A stretch of 64,000 bases of DNA from Bisporella sp. PMI_857 (Eukaryota; Ascomycota; Leotiomycetes; Helotiales; Helotiaceae): positions 372,001 to 436,000 of the forward strand of contig JAJSPD010000006.1 of the NCBI GenBank assembly GCA_021307315.1, in the 5' to 3' direction. Position numbers and translations under genes: made by a program. Below the pieces are notes generated by a model that searched no databases, was not told the DNA's origin, and was given only the letters and a program-made list of their open reading frames with translations. The first letter of the stretch is position 1. Each line of letters begins with the position of its first letter. Shown here one piece after another: positions 11,360-22,917 of the stretch.

Positions 11360-13319
11360 TTATTCGGTATTGGCGACCTTCTCCGGCAACTTTAACTGAA
11401 TATCTATAGCGTTGTTCAGCGAGGCGTTTGCACCTTCAATGCTAGCTTCTGGTGCGTCGCCATCAACCAGAGTAGGCTCTTCTTCGACAACTTTCTCCAT
11501 GGCGCCGATACCGGGTATAGTTTCGCCATCAATCACCTGAGGATCGTGACCTTTGCCAGAATTGCTGCCGCTAACCCCAATCCCAGGAACTCCATCCTCT
11601 GCCACCCTTCTCTTTGCGTCATTGACAATCTTCTCTACCTCAGAGATTTTGCCTGGATGAGAAAGAGGGTCACCTTCTACGCCAATCGCTGAGGAAGGTT
11701 CTTTAGCAGTTGTCAGTAGAGCTGTTTTATCGAAACGAACAACCATGCAAGAGAGATTGTCGGTACTGAAGCGGGCAAGAGCATGGTCAACGAGTTGCTT
11801 AGCTGCTGAATTGGGATCTTGTTGATTGCGGACTAGGTCGACAGCTTCCTGATCAGAACAGACATCCCAAAGCTGTGAGATACATTAGTACATTCTGGAC
11901 TCCTAGGGGAAGGCTTATGAACTTACGCCATCGCAAGCAAGAATCATGAATTCGTCCACATCGGGTTGAATGACAGTCTCAGTAGTATATGGGTGGCCCG
12001 TTACGAGATCTTTCATATAAGCATCCCCTAACGCCCGAGTGACTGCCAAAACGCCATTGACGCGGTTGTTGAGAATCAGACCCCCAGCATTAGCAATACG
12101 CTTTCCCTCATTCTCATCACTTCCCTTGTGATCATAGGATAGACGTAGGGCTTTCCCGCCACGACACAGTATAATTCGAGCATCACCAACATTTGCGGTA
12201 TAAAGAACTCGTTGGCGTGAGGCAGTATTCTTTAGCTTTGCGTGGGTCGCCTCATTCGACTGGGGGCTTGCAATTGCAGCGCTTGCAGCACTAGCAGCCG
12301 CATTTGGTTGTTGTGCTGGTGTTTTGCTTATGTCGACCGCACCATCGCCAGGCTGATCCTCATTCTTGATCGCCTCCTCTGAAGCTTTCAGGGCTGCAGC
12401 CGTAGCTGTAGCAATAGCAGTGGAACCAGTCGCTGACTGCGCATTGGGTATGCGGTCTTCCCAACGAAGAACTGCGGTTACAGCTGTGCATCCACTATTC
12501 TTTACAGGGAGTTTCTCTAGTTGATTATCGACGCTTGTGAAGGTCATATCAAGGAGTTCGGGAATAGATGTGTTAGGATTTTTTCGAATCATTTCTTCAA
12601 GAATGATATGCAACTTCTTACCACACCAATCAGCTGCAAAAGTGCCGGCATGACCATCAAAGATCGCAAAATAGCCATTATCTGTTTCCAACATTTCTGC
12701 CGAAGAGGTCACTAAAGTAAGGTTGTTGGCCGAGTCATCAGCGTCAGTTGCGTCGTCGCTGGACTTTCGTGATTTGGAGCTGATTGAAGGCGACTCTTGT
12801 CCCAGAGCAGGTGCAGGCGTGTGCAGAAAGTTGTATAAAAAAGCATGTGTGTCCTCCATCGTTCGTCTACATTTCTTATTCTTGTCTTCCCAGACGCCAA
12901 CTCTGAAGGTAGATCGTGGTCCCGGATGAGATTCGCCCGCTGAGTTATTATGCTGTCCTTGAGGAACGCTTAGAGCAGGATCTTCTTCCAAGCTTCTGTA
13001 GCGGAGTTTGAATATTCTGCTCAGCTCCCTTCCCTCCAGAGTTTGGACTTTGGCTGAAGTGATTCTGTGCTCTGGCAATAAGAGACCCAGCCTTGCCGGC
13101 TACTCCGCTACTACGACGTTTCTTTTCTCCTCCATTATCTCCAAAAGGTCGGCCTTGAGGACTGCCGTTACCACTTCGCTTTTCCCCGTTTCCGGTATCA
13201 TCCTGAGTTTTTGATGTAGAACTGCTCTTATTTGAGTTCGCAGACGTCACAGGCGATTCCGAATTAGATGATTCCGCGTCCTTCTGAGGTCCAGAGTTGC
13301 CAAACATTCTGTTTAGCAA
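11360..13319 (-). CDS. PP2C-type serine/threonine protein phosphatase (Ptc1-like)
   Basis: PP2C enzymes dephosphorylate stress and MAP kinases using two bound metal ions. In order: a disordered Ser/Asn/Lys-rich N-terminus of about 120 residues, [20 protein letters not shown], metal-binding [18 protein letters not shown], a long Ala/Ser-rich insert, [48 protein letters not shown] joined across an intron (11873-11926, GTAAGT...TACTAAT...CACAG), and [15 protein letters not shown] with the last metal-ligand Asp. An acidic tail of about 120 residues closes the protein. One frame slip lies near 12988 (a G missing before GAAGAAGAT). All catalytic motifs are present. The Ptc1 assignment is tentative; the PP2C family is secure. 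Confidence 0.9.
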
Positions 13320-14055
13320 TCCTCCTGGGAGGATATACTCCTCCGTTTGCCGCCTGCCACTTTGTTTGAATGTGTTGTATGTGTCTCTGGGAGAGACTGA
13401 AAGGGTTACGGCTCTGTCGCAATCGGTAGGAAAGGGTGTTTCTGACTACCTGGAGGCAGATTTATCCTTTCCCTTCACTGAAATTGGGCGGAATCTGGCA
13501 CTTGTTCCGCTTTTTACGACGTATATATGTGAAAGTCGCAGTAACGTTCCCTAAATATAATCGATCTTAGCTTTGGGTTGAAAACAAGGGCATAGCCTCT
13601 ACGCTTGGAACTTTTCCTCCCTCTTGAGTATGGGGGTGGGGAGAGTCCCCCTCCAAAGATTTCTTACTTGCGGCTTAAGTCAAAATATGATTTTGCGGAT
13701 GCTCGACAATTAGCTTGGTGAAGGTCCTTATATGGTTGTGATCTTCGTGTATGTTCCAGAAGATAGGCTCTACAGTGGGCAATCTTGAATTCGCCTGTTT
13801 CTTCTGGTTCTTGCGCTTGTGTGTGTTGAGAGTGATGATGTACCTAAATGTCTAGAGTCGCCGATCTTTCGGGTGGTACCAACAATGCGATAAGTGGAAG
13901 TTGGGCCCTTCTGGCGACCCCTGTAAGCTTGTTTGGGTCAGAATCACGGAGGGTTAGTTGATTGTTGGCGGAACAATGAATTACACCAGTTGCTGTGAGA
14001 AACGCGGGCTGGCTACTACAGTACACAGATGAAAAGCGGCTACGGAATGAAAACA

Positions 14056-14087
<32 letters not shown>

Positions 14088-14546
14088 TATAACTTCTTCG
14101 GCGGGAAGAAGGAGCAACGCAAGTAAGCACTGAACTCGAAAGGATTTGGGCTATGACAAAGATGCTGGCGCATGATGTGGTGGGATGGAAGCCTGAGTGG
14201 TTCACAAGGTTGCTACAATGTGGGTACTTCAGGGCCAAAAGCTTCTACAGTGCGGGATCGAGGGGACAATTTACAGAGGGTATCATTCTTGCTAATCCCT
14301 GAAATAGATTTTAACCAAACGCGACTCTCCTTATAAGACCTATTCTAGCCTGGACCTGGCGGCTAGAGAATTCATGGAAATCAGGTACCTCTGAGGTCTC
14401 TAAAGCTAAAGCAGCTAAGTCATCACAAAGCTTTCACTATGCATAGTGTGGGGTACCGCAATACGGAAAACAAACAATGTCCATCGCTAACCGACATCAA
14501 GGGAAACGCCTTTGCTAATTGAAAGCCTCTAATGTATATCACCGTC
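13320..14546. other. intergenic between PP2C and VPS2
   Basis: About 1.2 kb holding the PP2C upstream region and a CA microsatellite. No gene is supported; minus ORFs over the microsatellite encode only Cys-Val repeats. Confidence 0.5.
14057..14084. repeat. (CA)14 microsatellite
   Basis: Fourteen uninterrupted CA units lie in intergenic DNA. A length-variable marker in principle. Confidence 0.95.
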
Positions 14547-15366
14547 TTAAAAACTGTCCAGCCTAGCTTGTAGGTCATCATCTCCTGGGTCCCCACCCCC
14601 TCCAGCACCCACAGGTTGAGCAATTCTACCCTCGGATATCACGTTGTTTTGAAGCCCTTGTGGTGTCTCTCCCATCTGAAGAACGTTAGGGCAAGCAGAT
14701 AGGAACGAAGATATGAGCAACTTACAGCCTGTCTTAAATCCACACCAATCTCCTCCAGTACTTGCTCGACTATTTCTTCGCCGTCTGCCTCATCTTCTAG
14801 GCCGGTCACATCGTCGATGGCGTCGTCCATCATCTCTTGTCTCTGGTCCATGATATCATTCTCTCTCTCAAATTCCATAGCTATCCGTTGGAGTGCTGGC
14901 AAGTTCATGCTTCGTTCATGCTGCCTAAAACTCCTGTTGCACCTTTCATCGCCTGCATCATCTGCCGTTCGTCCGAACAGTCTAGCGCGATTGTCAGCAG
15001 CAGCAACTAGGCTCTGAAAAGCTGTATGTACCTGTATGCGCAGTGATATAGCTTGTAGCTGTGTTCTCATGGAATAAAACTTCTCAATATATCGCCTGGT
15101 CCGAACTAGATCCTTTGCCTGGATCTTGCATGCTCCCATCTGCCCATTCTTTGCACTCTTCTTGATTTCTTGTATCAGCTTCTTTTCCTGATTTTTCTAA
15201 TTTCACCCTTTCACGGTCGAGTTCTCGTTGGTCTTTTCGAGGGATCTTTGGTGCTTGCGAAGACGCTCCGCTGGCGTCATACGCTTTCCAAAAGCCCATT
15301 CGACGATCTGGGTTGTTCAAAGTCAGTATAAATATGATTCACGGCCATTATATGCCTTACATTCAT
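14547..15366 (-). CDS. VPS2: Vps2/Did4 (CHMP2), ESCRT-III subunit
   Basis: Vps2 polymerises with Vps24 and Snf7 on endosomes to form intralumenal vesicles and recruits Vps4. Exon 1 is only ATG AAT (15361-15366). An intron (15308-15360, GTAAGG...TACTGAC...CCCAG) leads to EWAFGKRMTPAERLRKHQRS, then QMGACKIQAKDLVRTRRYIE and MRTQLQAISLRIQ. Introns 14982-15031 and 14676-14725 follow, with MNLPALQRIAMEFERENDIM, DQRQEMMDDAIDDVTGLEDE and VLEEIGVDLRQA. The tail ends DDDLQARLDSF, consistent with a C-terminal MIT-interacting motif. Frame slips occur near 15232, 15199, 14965 and 14913; each restores family sequence. Confidence 0.92.
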
Positions 15367-15987
15367 GGTCCTTCGCGCTCTGCGGCTCGATTAAGGTTGC
15401 TTGTGTCTTGAGTGTAAGTATGGTAGTGTGAGTGACGACCTTCGTCATTCCATAAGGTTGCAAGCCTTGGCAGCCGCTTCTTCCTGCCTGAGGCTAAAAT
15501 CGAAAACACAATGTGACAATAACGAAACCATGTAGAAGTAATGAATGACAAGCCGATATGGGTAGAGAATCTTTAGCAGGAGTGAGATCTCAATGACTCC
15601 AGAGTCAAGAAAGATTCATGTAGTAGGAAGAATGGAACTTTCGGGAGAGTAACCCTACAGTAGGGTGCAAAAAAGTCTCGACACCCCCCCTTGCTAGCGT
15701 GACTGTATATACGCAGTTTCAGGGCTGCAGTTTAATGTACGCATTTTCACTCCCCTGAAGCAACCGCGCTAGCAAGGGGGGTGTCGACACTTTTTGCACC
15801 CTACTGTAGTATAATTTAAATATGGAGCAAGCCGATAAGATAAATAAATCATGCACATCAGCCACAGCGGCGCGTACTTAAATGGCGGATTTCGATATCG
15901 CCTCATCTCATTAAATTCTTGATGACAGAGACACCAACAACCTCACGAATTTGCGCCACCCGTTTAATGAATGGTTGATTATCAACA
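15367..15987. promoter_or_regulatory. divergent VPS2 / FZO1 intergenic region with a MITE
   Basis: About 620 bp separate the two divergent start codons. The region must carry both promoters and includes the transposon relic at 15658-15806. No further motif was recognised. Confidence 0.45.
15658..15806. mobile_element. mimp-like MITE (Tc1/mariner-type, impala-related ends)
   Basis: A 149-bp element bounded by TA on both sides (15656-15657 and 15807-15808). Its ends are nearly perfect inverted repeats of about 40 bp. They start CAGTAGGGTGCAAAAA, continue through a GTCGACACCCCC-like segment, and finish TTGCTAGCG. The two arms differ only in homopolymer lengths and one base (GTCTCG against GTGTCG). 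The interior (about 70 bp) has no ORF. TA target duplication and ends opening CAGT are hallmarks of Tc1/mariner elements. The terminus matches the mimp search pattern known from Fusarium (CAGTGGG..GCAA[TA]AA) at all but one fixed position (G to A). It is non-autonomous; any transposase would have to be elsewhere. Confidence 0.85.
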
Positions 15988-18941
15988 ATGAGCCAGGAGC
16001 AACAGCAGCAGGAGGGAAGGGTAAAGGCAAGTCTGCGTTTCGGCCGCAGTACGTGCAGGTTGGACATGGATCGACATCTGAGAGTGCAAACCGCTTACAG
16101 GCACTCCTGGACAACGATTCTGGTATGGAGGAAGCCTTGATGGCGCGTCGAATTGGAACCCAACTATGACCGCCGATACGCCGACGCCTGCACACACACC
16201 TACAATACGAGGGAACACAGTGAAGCAGCGGAAAAGGAGAGACAGAGTATGTTGTCAACAACCATGCGCAATATTTCATTGATGCTTCCAGTACAAGCAG
16301 GGCTTTTCTGATGGTTCACAGGTCAAGCCACAGCTATACATCAATTATGGTACAATCAGCATCGTGGAACACTGGGCCGGTCTATAAATACGGTGAGCGA
16401 CTTGACTTTGGTGACGAGTATTACAGAGCCATTCAACCTCACTAACACTGGCTTTTGTAGGTAGTAGAGACGTTGAAGTCGTTGCAAAAATGAATGCGAT
16501 ATGGCCAGCTACATATCCTTCGGTACAGAACGCAGAATCATCAAGTAGGCAAGAACCTCGACCAGGCCTTATTCATACTCAATCGACCCTTTCTGGCGCT
16601 TCAAATATCACTCCGCCGCGACCAGGCACTCTGAATCGATCTCAAACGTCAATTGGCGAAAGTGCTTCGGCAGAATCGAGCAAAGCGGCTGAGCAGAGGA
16701 TAGCTCCTGAACCTAGATTGGTCTCGCCACAAATTGCACAGCAGTTTTCGGTACTGAAATTGGACCTGAAGCTTGGAAATCTACACCAGACGGAACTAGT
16801 ACACTCATTAGAAAAGAATGCGATCGCCTCTCTGCTTGATGGTCAAATCAGCTCTAGCATTAAGCATCTTCTGTCACTTCGCGAACGCATTGAAGATACA
16901 TCGAGCAAAGTGCTAGTAACGGGAGATGTGAACGTTGGTAAATCGACCTTCTGTAATGCTCTTTTACGGAGAAAGGTTTTACCAGAAGATCAATTACAAA
17001 CACAAGCATCTTTTGCGAAGTATTAGATTCAAGAGAGAATAGCGGTATTGAGGAAGTCCATGCCATTCGAAAGAATATGATATACAACCGTCACGACGAG
17101 AGCTCATATGACGTGTATACGTTACATGACCTTGAGAAGCTGGTTACCGATGATGCTACATATAGCAACTGCAAGATCTACCTTAGAGATGTGCGATCAA
17201 TCGACAAATCACTATTGAACAATGGCGTCGTTGATATTGCCATTATTGATGCCCCCAGTCTTAATAACGATACAACAAGAACCACGGCGGTTTTTGCTCG
17301 TCAAGAAGAGATCGATGTCGTTGTGTTTGTGGTTTCAGCTGCAAACCAGATTACCTTGAGTGCAAAGGAATTCATATGGGCAGCAGCTAATGAAAAGGCA
17401 TACATTTTCATGGTTGTCAACGGATATGAGATTATCAAGAATAAAGAACGCTTTCAGGAAACCATTTTGAAGCAGATCCATGGCCTTAGCCCGAGCACAT
17501 TCAAGAACTCGTCTGAACTCGTCCACTTTGTTTCTAGTAACGCCATCCCAACAGCACCGCTTGGGCCAGGCGGTCCAGGAGGAAGCGGAAGTGGTAGCGG
17601 AAGTAGCGGAAGTAGTGGTGACGAACCGGACGATGATGACTCGGATCCCAAGGGGAAGGGCAAGGAGAAGGAGAAGATCCAAGACTTTGAGCGTCTGGAG
17701 GAGTCATTAAGGCGCTTTGTTCTTGAGAAGCGTGCTCGGTCGAAGCTTGCACCTGCAAAGACATATCTCTTGAATGTGCTTGGGGATGTCCACACATTAG
17801 TAAGTTTAATCCTTAACCTAGTAGTAAAGCCGAGCTAATCATAAAATAGGCCACTGTCAACCAGGAAGTCGCTCAGTCAGAACTTAACAGAGTGACAAAG
17901 GATCTGTCTGATATAGAGCCAAAATTAGAGGCTTCGCAGAAAGCTAAGGCAGAAGTCAGCGATGATATCGACAAGACGATTGAAGGAACCTGCAAGGATA
18001 TTTATAGTAAGAACTCATCATAAGTTTAAAATGAACAAGTAATAGTAACACTTATATAGGCTACACTCGATCTACCATCACGTCCTCGATCGAACAAGCA
18101 GCGGCGGACAATCATGGCATCCCATATCCAGGCGCCTTCTTCGCTTTCGATTATGCACATAATCTCACTAACGCCATGCTTTCACAAATATCGGATTCAG
18201 TCGAGCACTGCGAGAAGCACGCCAGAAAGCGGACTGTAGAAGGCGTAAGCTCAATTAAAGAGCTCGGCTTCCTTCATCTCGGTGACGAATACACAGACCT
18301 CCAATTCCGTTCCGATGTAATGTTCAAGCGCAGACGCGACAATGCAGCTAAGAATATCAAGATCGAGACCGAGATATGGGATTTCTTCGACTGGCCCACC
18401 CTTATGCAACGACAAGAAAAGGTTGCCGGAACTGGCATGGCAATGACAGTAGCAACCGTCGTAGGTGGGCGCGTCATGGGTGGGTTTGGCTGGGTCGACG
18501 GAGCCATTGGTGCAGCACGAGTCGTTGGAAACAATACCCTCCGCAAAATCGTCCTTCCTGGCGGCATCATCGCCATCGCGATCCTCGCAACAACGTACAT
18601 CATCCACCAGATTCATACTCCGCTCCCCACGACGGCTTTCAAGTAAGATCGCGGCCCAGCTCGTAGAACTGGACTACGTGCACTCGAATAGTGACCGCAT
18701 CTCTTCTGAGGTCCGTAAGGTGTTGCTCTTCCCCGCCAATCATCTACGCGTCGGTCTGCAGCGCTCAGTCGAGAGCCTCGGCGCGCGCAGAGACGAGACG
18801 CTCAAGATCCGCGGCGAGAGCGAGGTTGCGAGGAAGTACTTCTCCAACCTCGTCACTAAAACCACAAGCCTCAGGAATACCGTCGAAGCAGTAGATCTAG
18901 AAGGCCCAGCGCCAGGAGTTGCGGCTGCTTATGACCCATGA
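15988..18941 (+). CDS. FZO1: Fzo1 mitofusin, dynamin-like GTPase of the mitochondrial outer membrane
   Basis: Fzo1 drives outer-membrane fusion. ATG 15988 opens a Gln/Gly-rich stretch; the next exon blocks give RGTLGRSINTVVETLKSLQK. Introns fit 16247-16300 (acceptor uncertain), about 16392-16459, 17800-17849 and 18007-18059. The P-loop is GDVNVGKSTFCNALLRRKVL. Then DVRSIDKSLLNNGVVDIAII, RQEEIDVVVFVVSAANQITL and ANEKAYIFMVVNG (NKxD region) follow, with HR1 coiled-coil sequence, the LPGGIIAIAILATTYIIHQI membrane span, and a C-terminal heptad region ending TVEAVDLEGPAPGVAAAYDP. A Gly/Ser run at 17566-17619 interrupts the GTPase-HR1 linker. Frame slips lie near 16017, 16118, 16317, 16487, 17008 and 18630. 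The G3 motif reads DAPS where DAPG is usual (codon 17257-17259). Confidence 0.92.
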
Positions 18942-20071
18942 GGCAGCATGTTTCGATGCTCTATTTTTGATCGCTACAGCACAAAAGACTGAAAGAGAAA
19001 TGACGAATTGACAATGCACGACGGATGGAGTTTCTTCTTTTGAGGGCGTTTTAGGGAAAATACGTGGATGGAGAATCATCATTCCGGGCTTGGTACATTG
19101 AGATCCCCACTTGTTCTTTGTGCATATTGTTACCCTAAGCTAGAAGACTTTGTAGTACATAATAAGATTTCGGTGTCGCTTTTGAAAGCGCTTCCTTTCT
19201 CTCTCTCTCCATGCGAACATCAATATCTCATTTACCTACCGTGGTCAAGTTTGTGATATCCTGCAATTGAATTCCTCTCAAAGTTACTGTTACTAAGCCA
19301 ACAGGGTAACTCAAACGTGAACGACGTTTACACTTCCATACCAACCCACTGTTTTATTCAGAGGACCTATTCTACTTACTTCATCTCAAGTATACAACGT
19401 AACTGCCATCGCCATCCATCCACCCCACGCACATCTATTCCGTCATATCCACTCCCTTTACGATTCCCTGTCACCACCACCACCCTCCACCAACATCCTA
19501 GAGCACCTTTTTTCATCGCTGCCAAAACCCTGCCCTTTCAAAGGAGATATCGTCAACTCGCCGTTGTGATAGGTACAAAACTGATCGGTAACGAAATCTC
19601 TAGGCGCTCTCGAAAAGCCCACAGCTGAATCCTTGTGCTGCTCGGCGAGTGGTATTAGAATTGAACTAGCAACGGGCGCCAGGGCTTTGTCGCTCGGGAG
19701 CCTTCCATACTCATTACAGAACGTGAGCATGATATAGAACAGTATTTACGCGAGTTCATGACAAAGTGAGCCGGCAACTTTTTTTTTCATTGCTAAGGAA
19801 ACTATCGTGTTCCACTTCGACTTAATATCCTTCCCGATTGTTTTTTTTGAGGCCCTCTTTCCCCATTATCCGCACAAGTCGTACAAAACATGGCGACATA
19901 AAGACAGAAGAAATCCTCCTCCATTACCGCCATATATTCCCTCCTCCGTTTTTGTTATGCAGTGGTATACGCATTATGGTATCGTCGAAGACAAATTCTC
20001 TCAAGAAAGTTAAAATTCAGAAAAATGACAGTAAGGGTACGACTCATAAGTGTTTGCGCAGAGCACATGAT
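18942..20071. other. intergenic, convergent 3' ends of FZO1 and the HAM1-family gene
   Basis: About 1.1 kb with pyrimidine-rich stretches and short ORFs on both strands (for example 19317-19628). None has a recognisable domain, splice pattern or signal peptide. Confidence 0.45.
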
Positions 20072-22917
20072 TTAGGAGCCACCAGCGATTGCGAAGTTAT
20101 TAGATGAATGGGGAATGTCACGCGCCTTGTCGGTTGTCTGACCGTTGGAGAAAGCTTGATCAACTCGCTTGCTAAAACCGTTGGTGTTGCCGTTGGTGGG
20201 TGGAGCGGTTGAAGTAACACCTCCATGGCCGGGATGGCCAGACGAGGTGGGACCTCCATTGGTTTGGCTCACCGCTTGGGCACTGGGGTCGTGAAGTGAT
20301 TGATTGCTGGCTGAGTTTGTATTCCCAACATTTTGAGGACCCTTGACTCCACCCGAGGTGGCGGAGTGCGGCTTTCGGGTCACTTCAGTCGTAGCTGGTG
20401 ATGTCCGAAGATGTGGAAGCTGAACCCAACTGAAAATTGGCGATCTCCATTCTTCTCCCTTGAGGGCCAACTCCCTATATTCAGTCGCCTTGGAAGAGAT
20501 GCCTCCTGGTAGATGGATATCCGGGAAGATGGAGTCTTGCGTGGTAATGGCAGTGTTGACCTTGGTGTCCTTGGTACGTTCCTTGATCTGCTCCGCCTTC
20601 TTCTTGCCTTCCAAGAATTTCTTTTGTGCAGCGGTAGCGTATCTGTTATAAATATTTGGAGCGTTCTCAGGGTTCTGCTTTATCTCCTGCTTGGCGCGAT
20701 CGGCTTCAATTTTATATTTCGTAGGCCAAGCTATCAATCTCATGGAACTTGTCCTTGATGACCTTCTCAATGGCCTTTTGCAGGGCAGGGCGAAGAACCT
20801 TGAGCATTATAGGTTTAGCAACAGCAAACAAAAGCTTGTGCTTCGACTGCTTTAACTTGATGTTGAAATTCTTCACATCAACATCAACCTTATCAATCTT
20901 GAAGAAGTTCTGCCGATCATTTTTGTCCGCAGTGGACAGCTTCAACTTGAAGCTGAGGCCAGAGCCACCAAGGAGGATGTCAGCAACACCCAGGTCCGAG
21001 ATACTTGGGAAGCCCTGCTTCCTCTTAACATAGTACGCAACATCTCTTAAATCCATCTGAATTCCAGAAACGGAAAGCTGGATGGAATTCTTGTTCTTGC
21101 TTTTGCTTCCAGCACGTCCCCATTTGAAGTAGTTGTCATTCGCAACTTCGAGCACGTTAGGCATGAGATTGTTGCTCTCAATAACCAAGTTCTCAACAAC
21201 AACATCGATCGTTGGATCGCTGACTTCGATTCTTGGGATAGGAACATAGCGGACATTCTCGAAGACAGCAGGTATGATGACCTCACTTAGGTCCTGACTA
21301 AATGAGGTTTGAAAGTAGGCTTTCCATTCTCGTCGTTACCAAGGTCCTGGAAGAGTTTGTTTACTGAAGCAGCAAATTGCTTGTTCAGCGGGTCCTTGTC
21401 GAATTGGCCGGCAAGGAACTTGACCTCGTCGACGATGCGGTCTGTGTGATTGCGATAACGCTCACGGAGCAAGAGGTGCCTCGATTGTACAGCTCGTTCC
21501 ACTCATCAGTTGCAGCATCATCCATGATATAGCCTTGTTGTTGCAGCATTTTCTGATATAGCGATCGACTTGAACCAGGACTTGAGCTCAGGATCCCGGT
21601 CAGCGTCTCTGTAGATTTGATTGATAGCATCGAAGAAGTCATTAGTCGAGGTACCATTGGCAAATCGCTCAATAAGCGTCTTCAAGTCATTCTCGGCTTT
21701 CTTCAAAGAACTATCAGCGTGAGCACCTTTGACAGATCCAGTACTCTGGTTGGCAACAGTGTTAGCGTGGCCGGCGTAAGTCTCGGCCAAAGTAAGCAAT
21801 GTGTTGATAGCTTGAGCGTAGTCGGGATGACCTTGGACCTCAACGACCATCTTGCGCAGTCTCCATATTGTCTGATCACGGCGGTCTTCAGGCATCTTGC
21901 TCCTGAGATAGTGTTGGGTTCTCTCCTTGTGGATACGAGCTTGCTCCTTGCTATCTTCTTTGATATTAGAGTCATTGGACCGTTCATTGAGTGTATTGAT
22001 TCCAGCTTGAACGCCAGCTTGAGCGTCAACGCCAGTGCTGGTACCTTGCTGCTGATCATGCTGTGCATAATTAGCAGCATCTGCTGGGTCGCGAGAGCCA
22101 TCTGGATTTGCTTGTTCGCTTGCGTTGCCCGCCGCATCCTTTAAGTCACCTGTTGTGACTGGGGCATTCTTGTTGAAACTGGTCTTGAACTGATTTTTTA
22201 TGTTACCAGAAGAGAGGTCCGGAGTATCGTGCCAGGTGTTATCCGCTGCTGGCCTATCAATTTGGGACAATTGCTCCTCAGATGGATTAACCTTGCTCGC
22301 AGCCTTGGTAGCAGCATCGCCGGCAATATCGCGGATAAGGATTGTGGCATCGTTCACTATGAATGTCAGCAAAAGAGCAAGAAGCAAAGATTTGTAAACT
22401 TACGTAGCTTGCGGAATTGCCCATTAGAAATGATGAGCGTGCCAAGTGTTCGAAGGCCCTCCAGAGCCTCGTTGCCATGTTGCTTTGCGGTATCTTTGTC
22501 AACTGGCGCGCCGGGAATTGATGCATTGCCACCATCGATGTGCTGTGACTGCCAAATGAAGTCCTGCAGGAGATCGCCCTTGTTTTTGGATAAGAGGAGG
22601 TGCTGAGCCTGCTTTACGACATCTCTGAAGTCTGCGACGAGGGTCTGACCCTCAGCCGAGAGCTCCTTTGACGGGCTTGCGAGAGCTTTTGACTTGAGAA
22701 AGCTGTTGAGGGCAATATCGATCTGCTCGTTTGACGGCACTTTGCCAGCGGAGAAAGCTGTAGCAATCCCGTAGATCTGGAGCTTGCGGTTGACATCGGC
22801 CTACAGACAGCGACAATTAGCATGATTAACCACGAGCATCGAGGGACATGAAGCGAACGGGGTTTTGCATACCTCTTTGATCTTGGTGTTGGTTGGGACA
22901 TTTACGTTTGTAGACAT
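20072..22917 (-). CDS. HAM1-family protein (fungal BPI-like lipid-binding family)
   Basis: A large fungal protein matching, from memory, the HAM1 N- and C-terminal domain family, often labelled bactericidal-permeability-increasing-like; its biochemical role is not established. Exon 1 (22873-22917) encodes MSTNVNVPTNTKIKE; introns are 22801-22872 and 22357-22403. Landmarks: QIYGIATAFSAGKVPSNEQI, NDATILIRDIAGDAATKAAS, a Gln/Gly/Asp-rich linker, RRDQTIWRLRKMVVEVQGHP, RERYRNHTDRIVDEVKFLAG, then the C-terminal domain with PIPRIEVSDPTIDVVVENLV, DLRDVAYYVKRKQGFPSISD and DKFHEIDSLAYE. A Ser/Thr/Gly/Asn-rich disordered tail follows. Frame slips lie near 21560, 21478, 21290 and 20712. The N- and C-terminal frames agree on strand and order, so I treat them as one gene of about 920 aa. 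Confidence 0.82.

Noticed and set aside
13844..14238. Minus ORFs with Cys-Val repeats
   Set aside because: Translation of the CA microsatellite; no other coding support.
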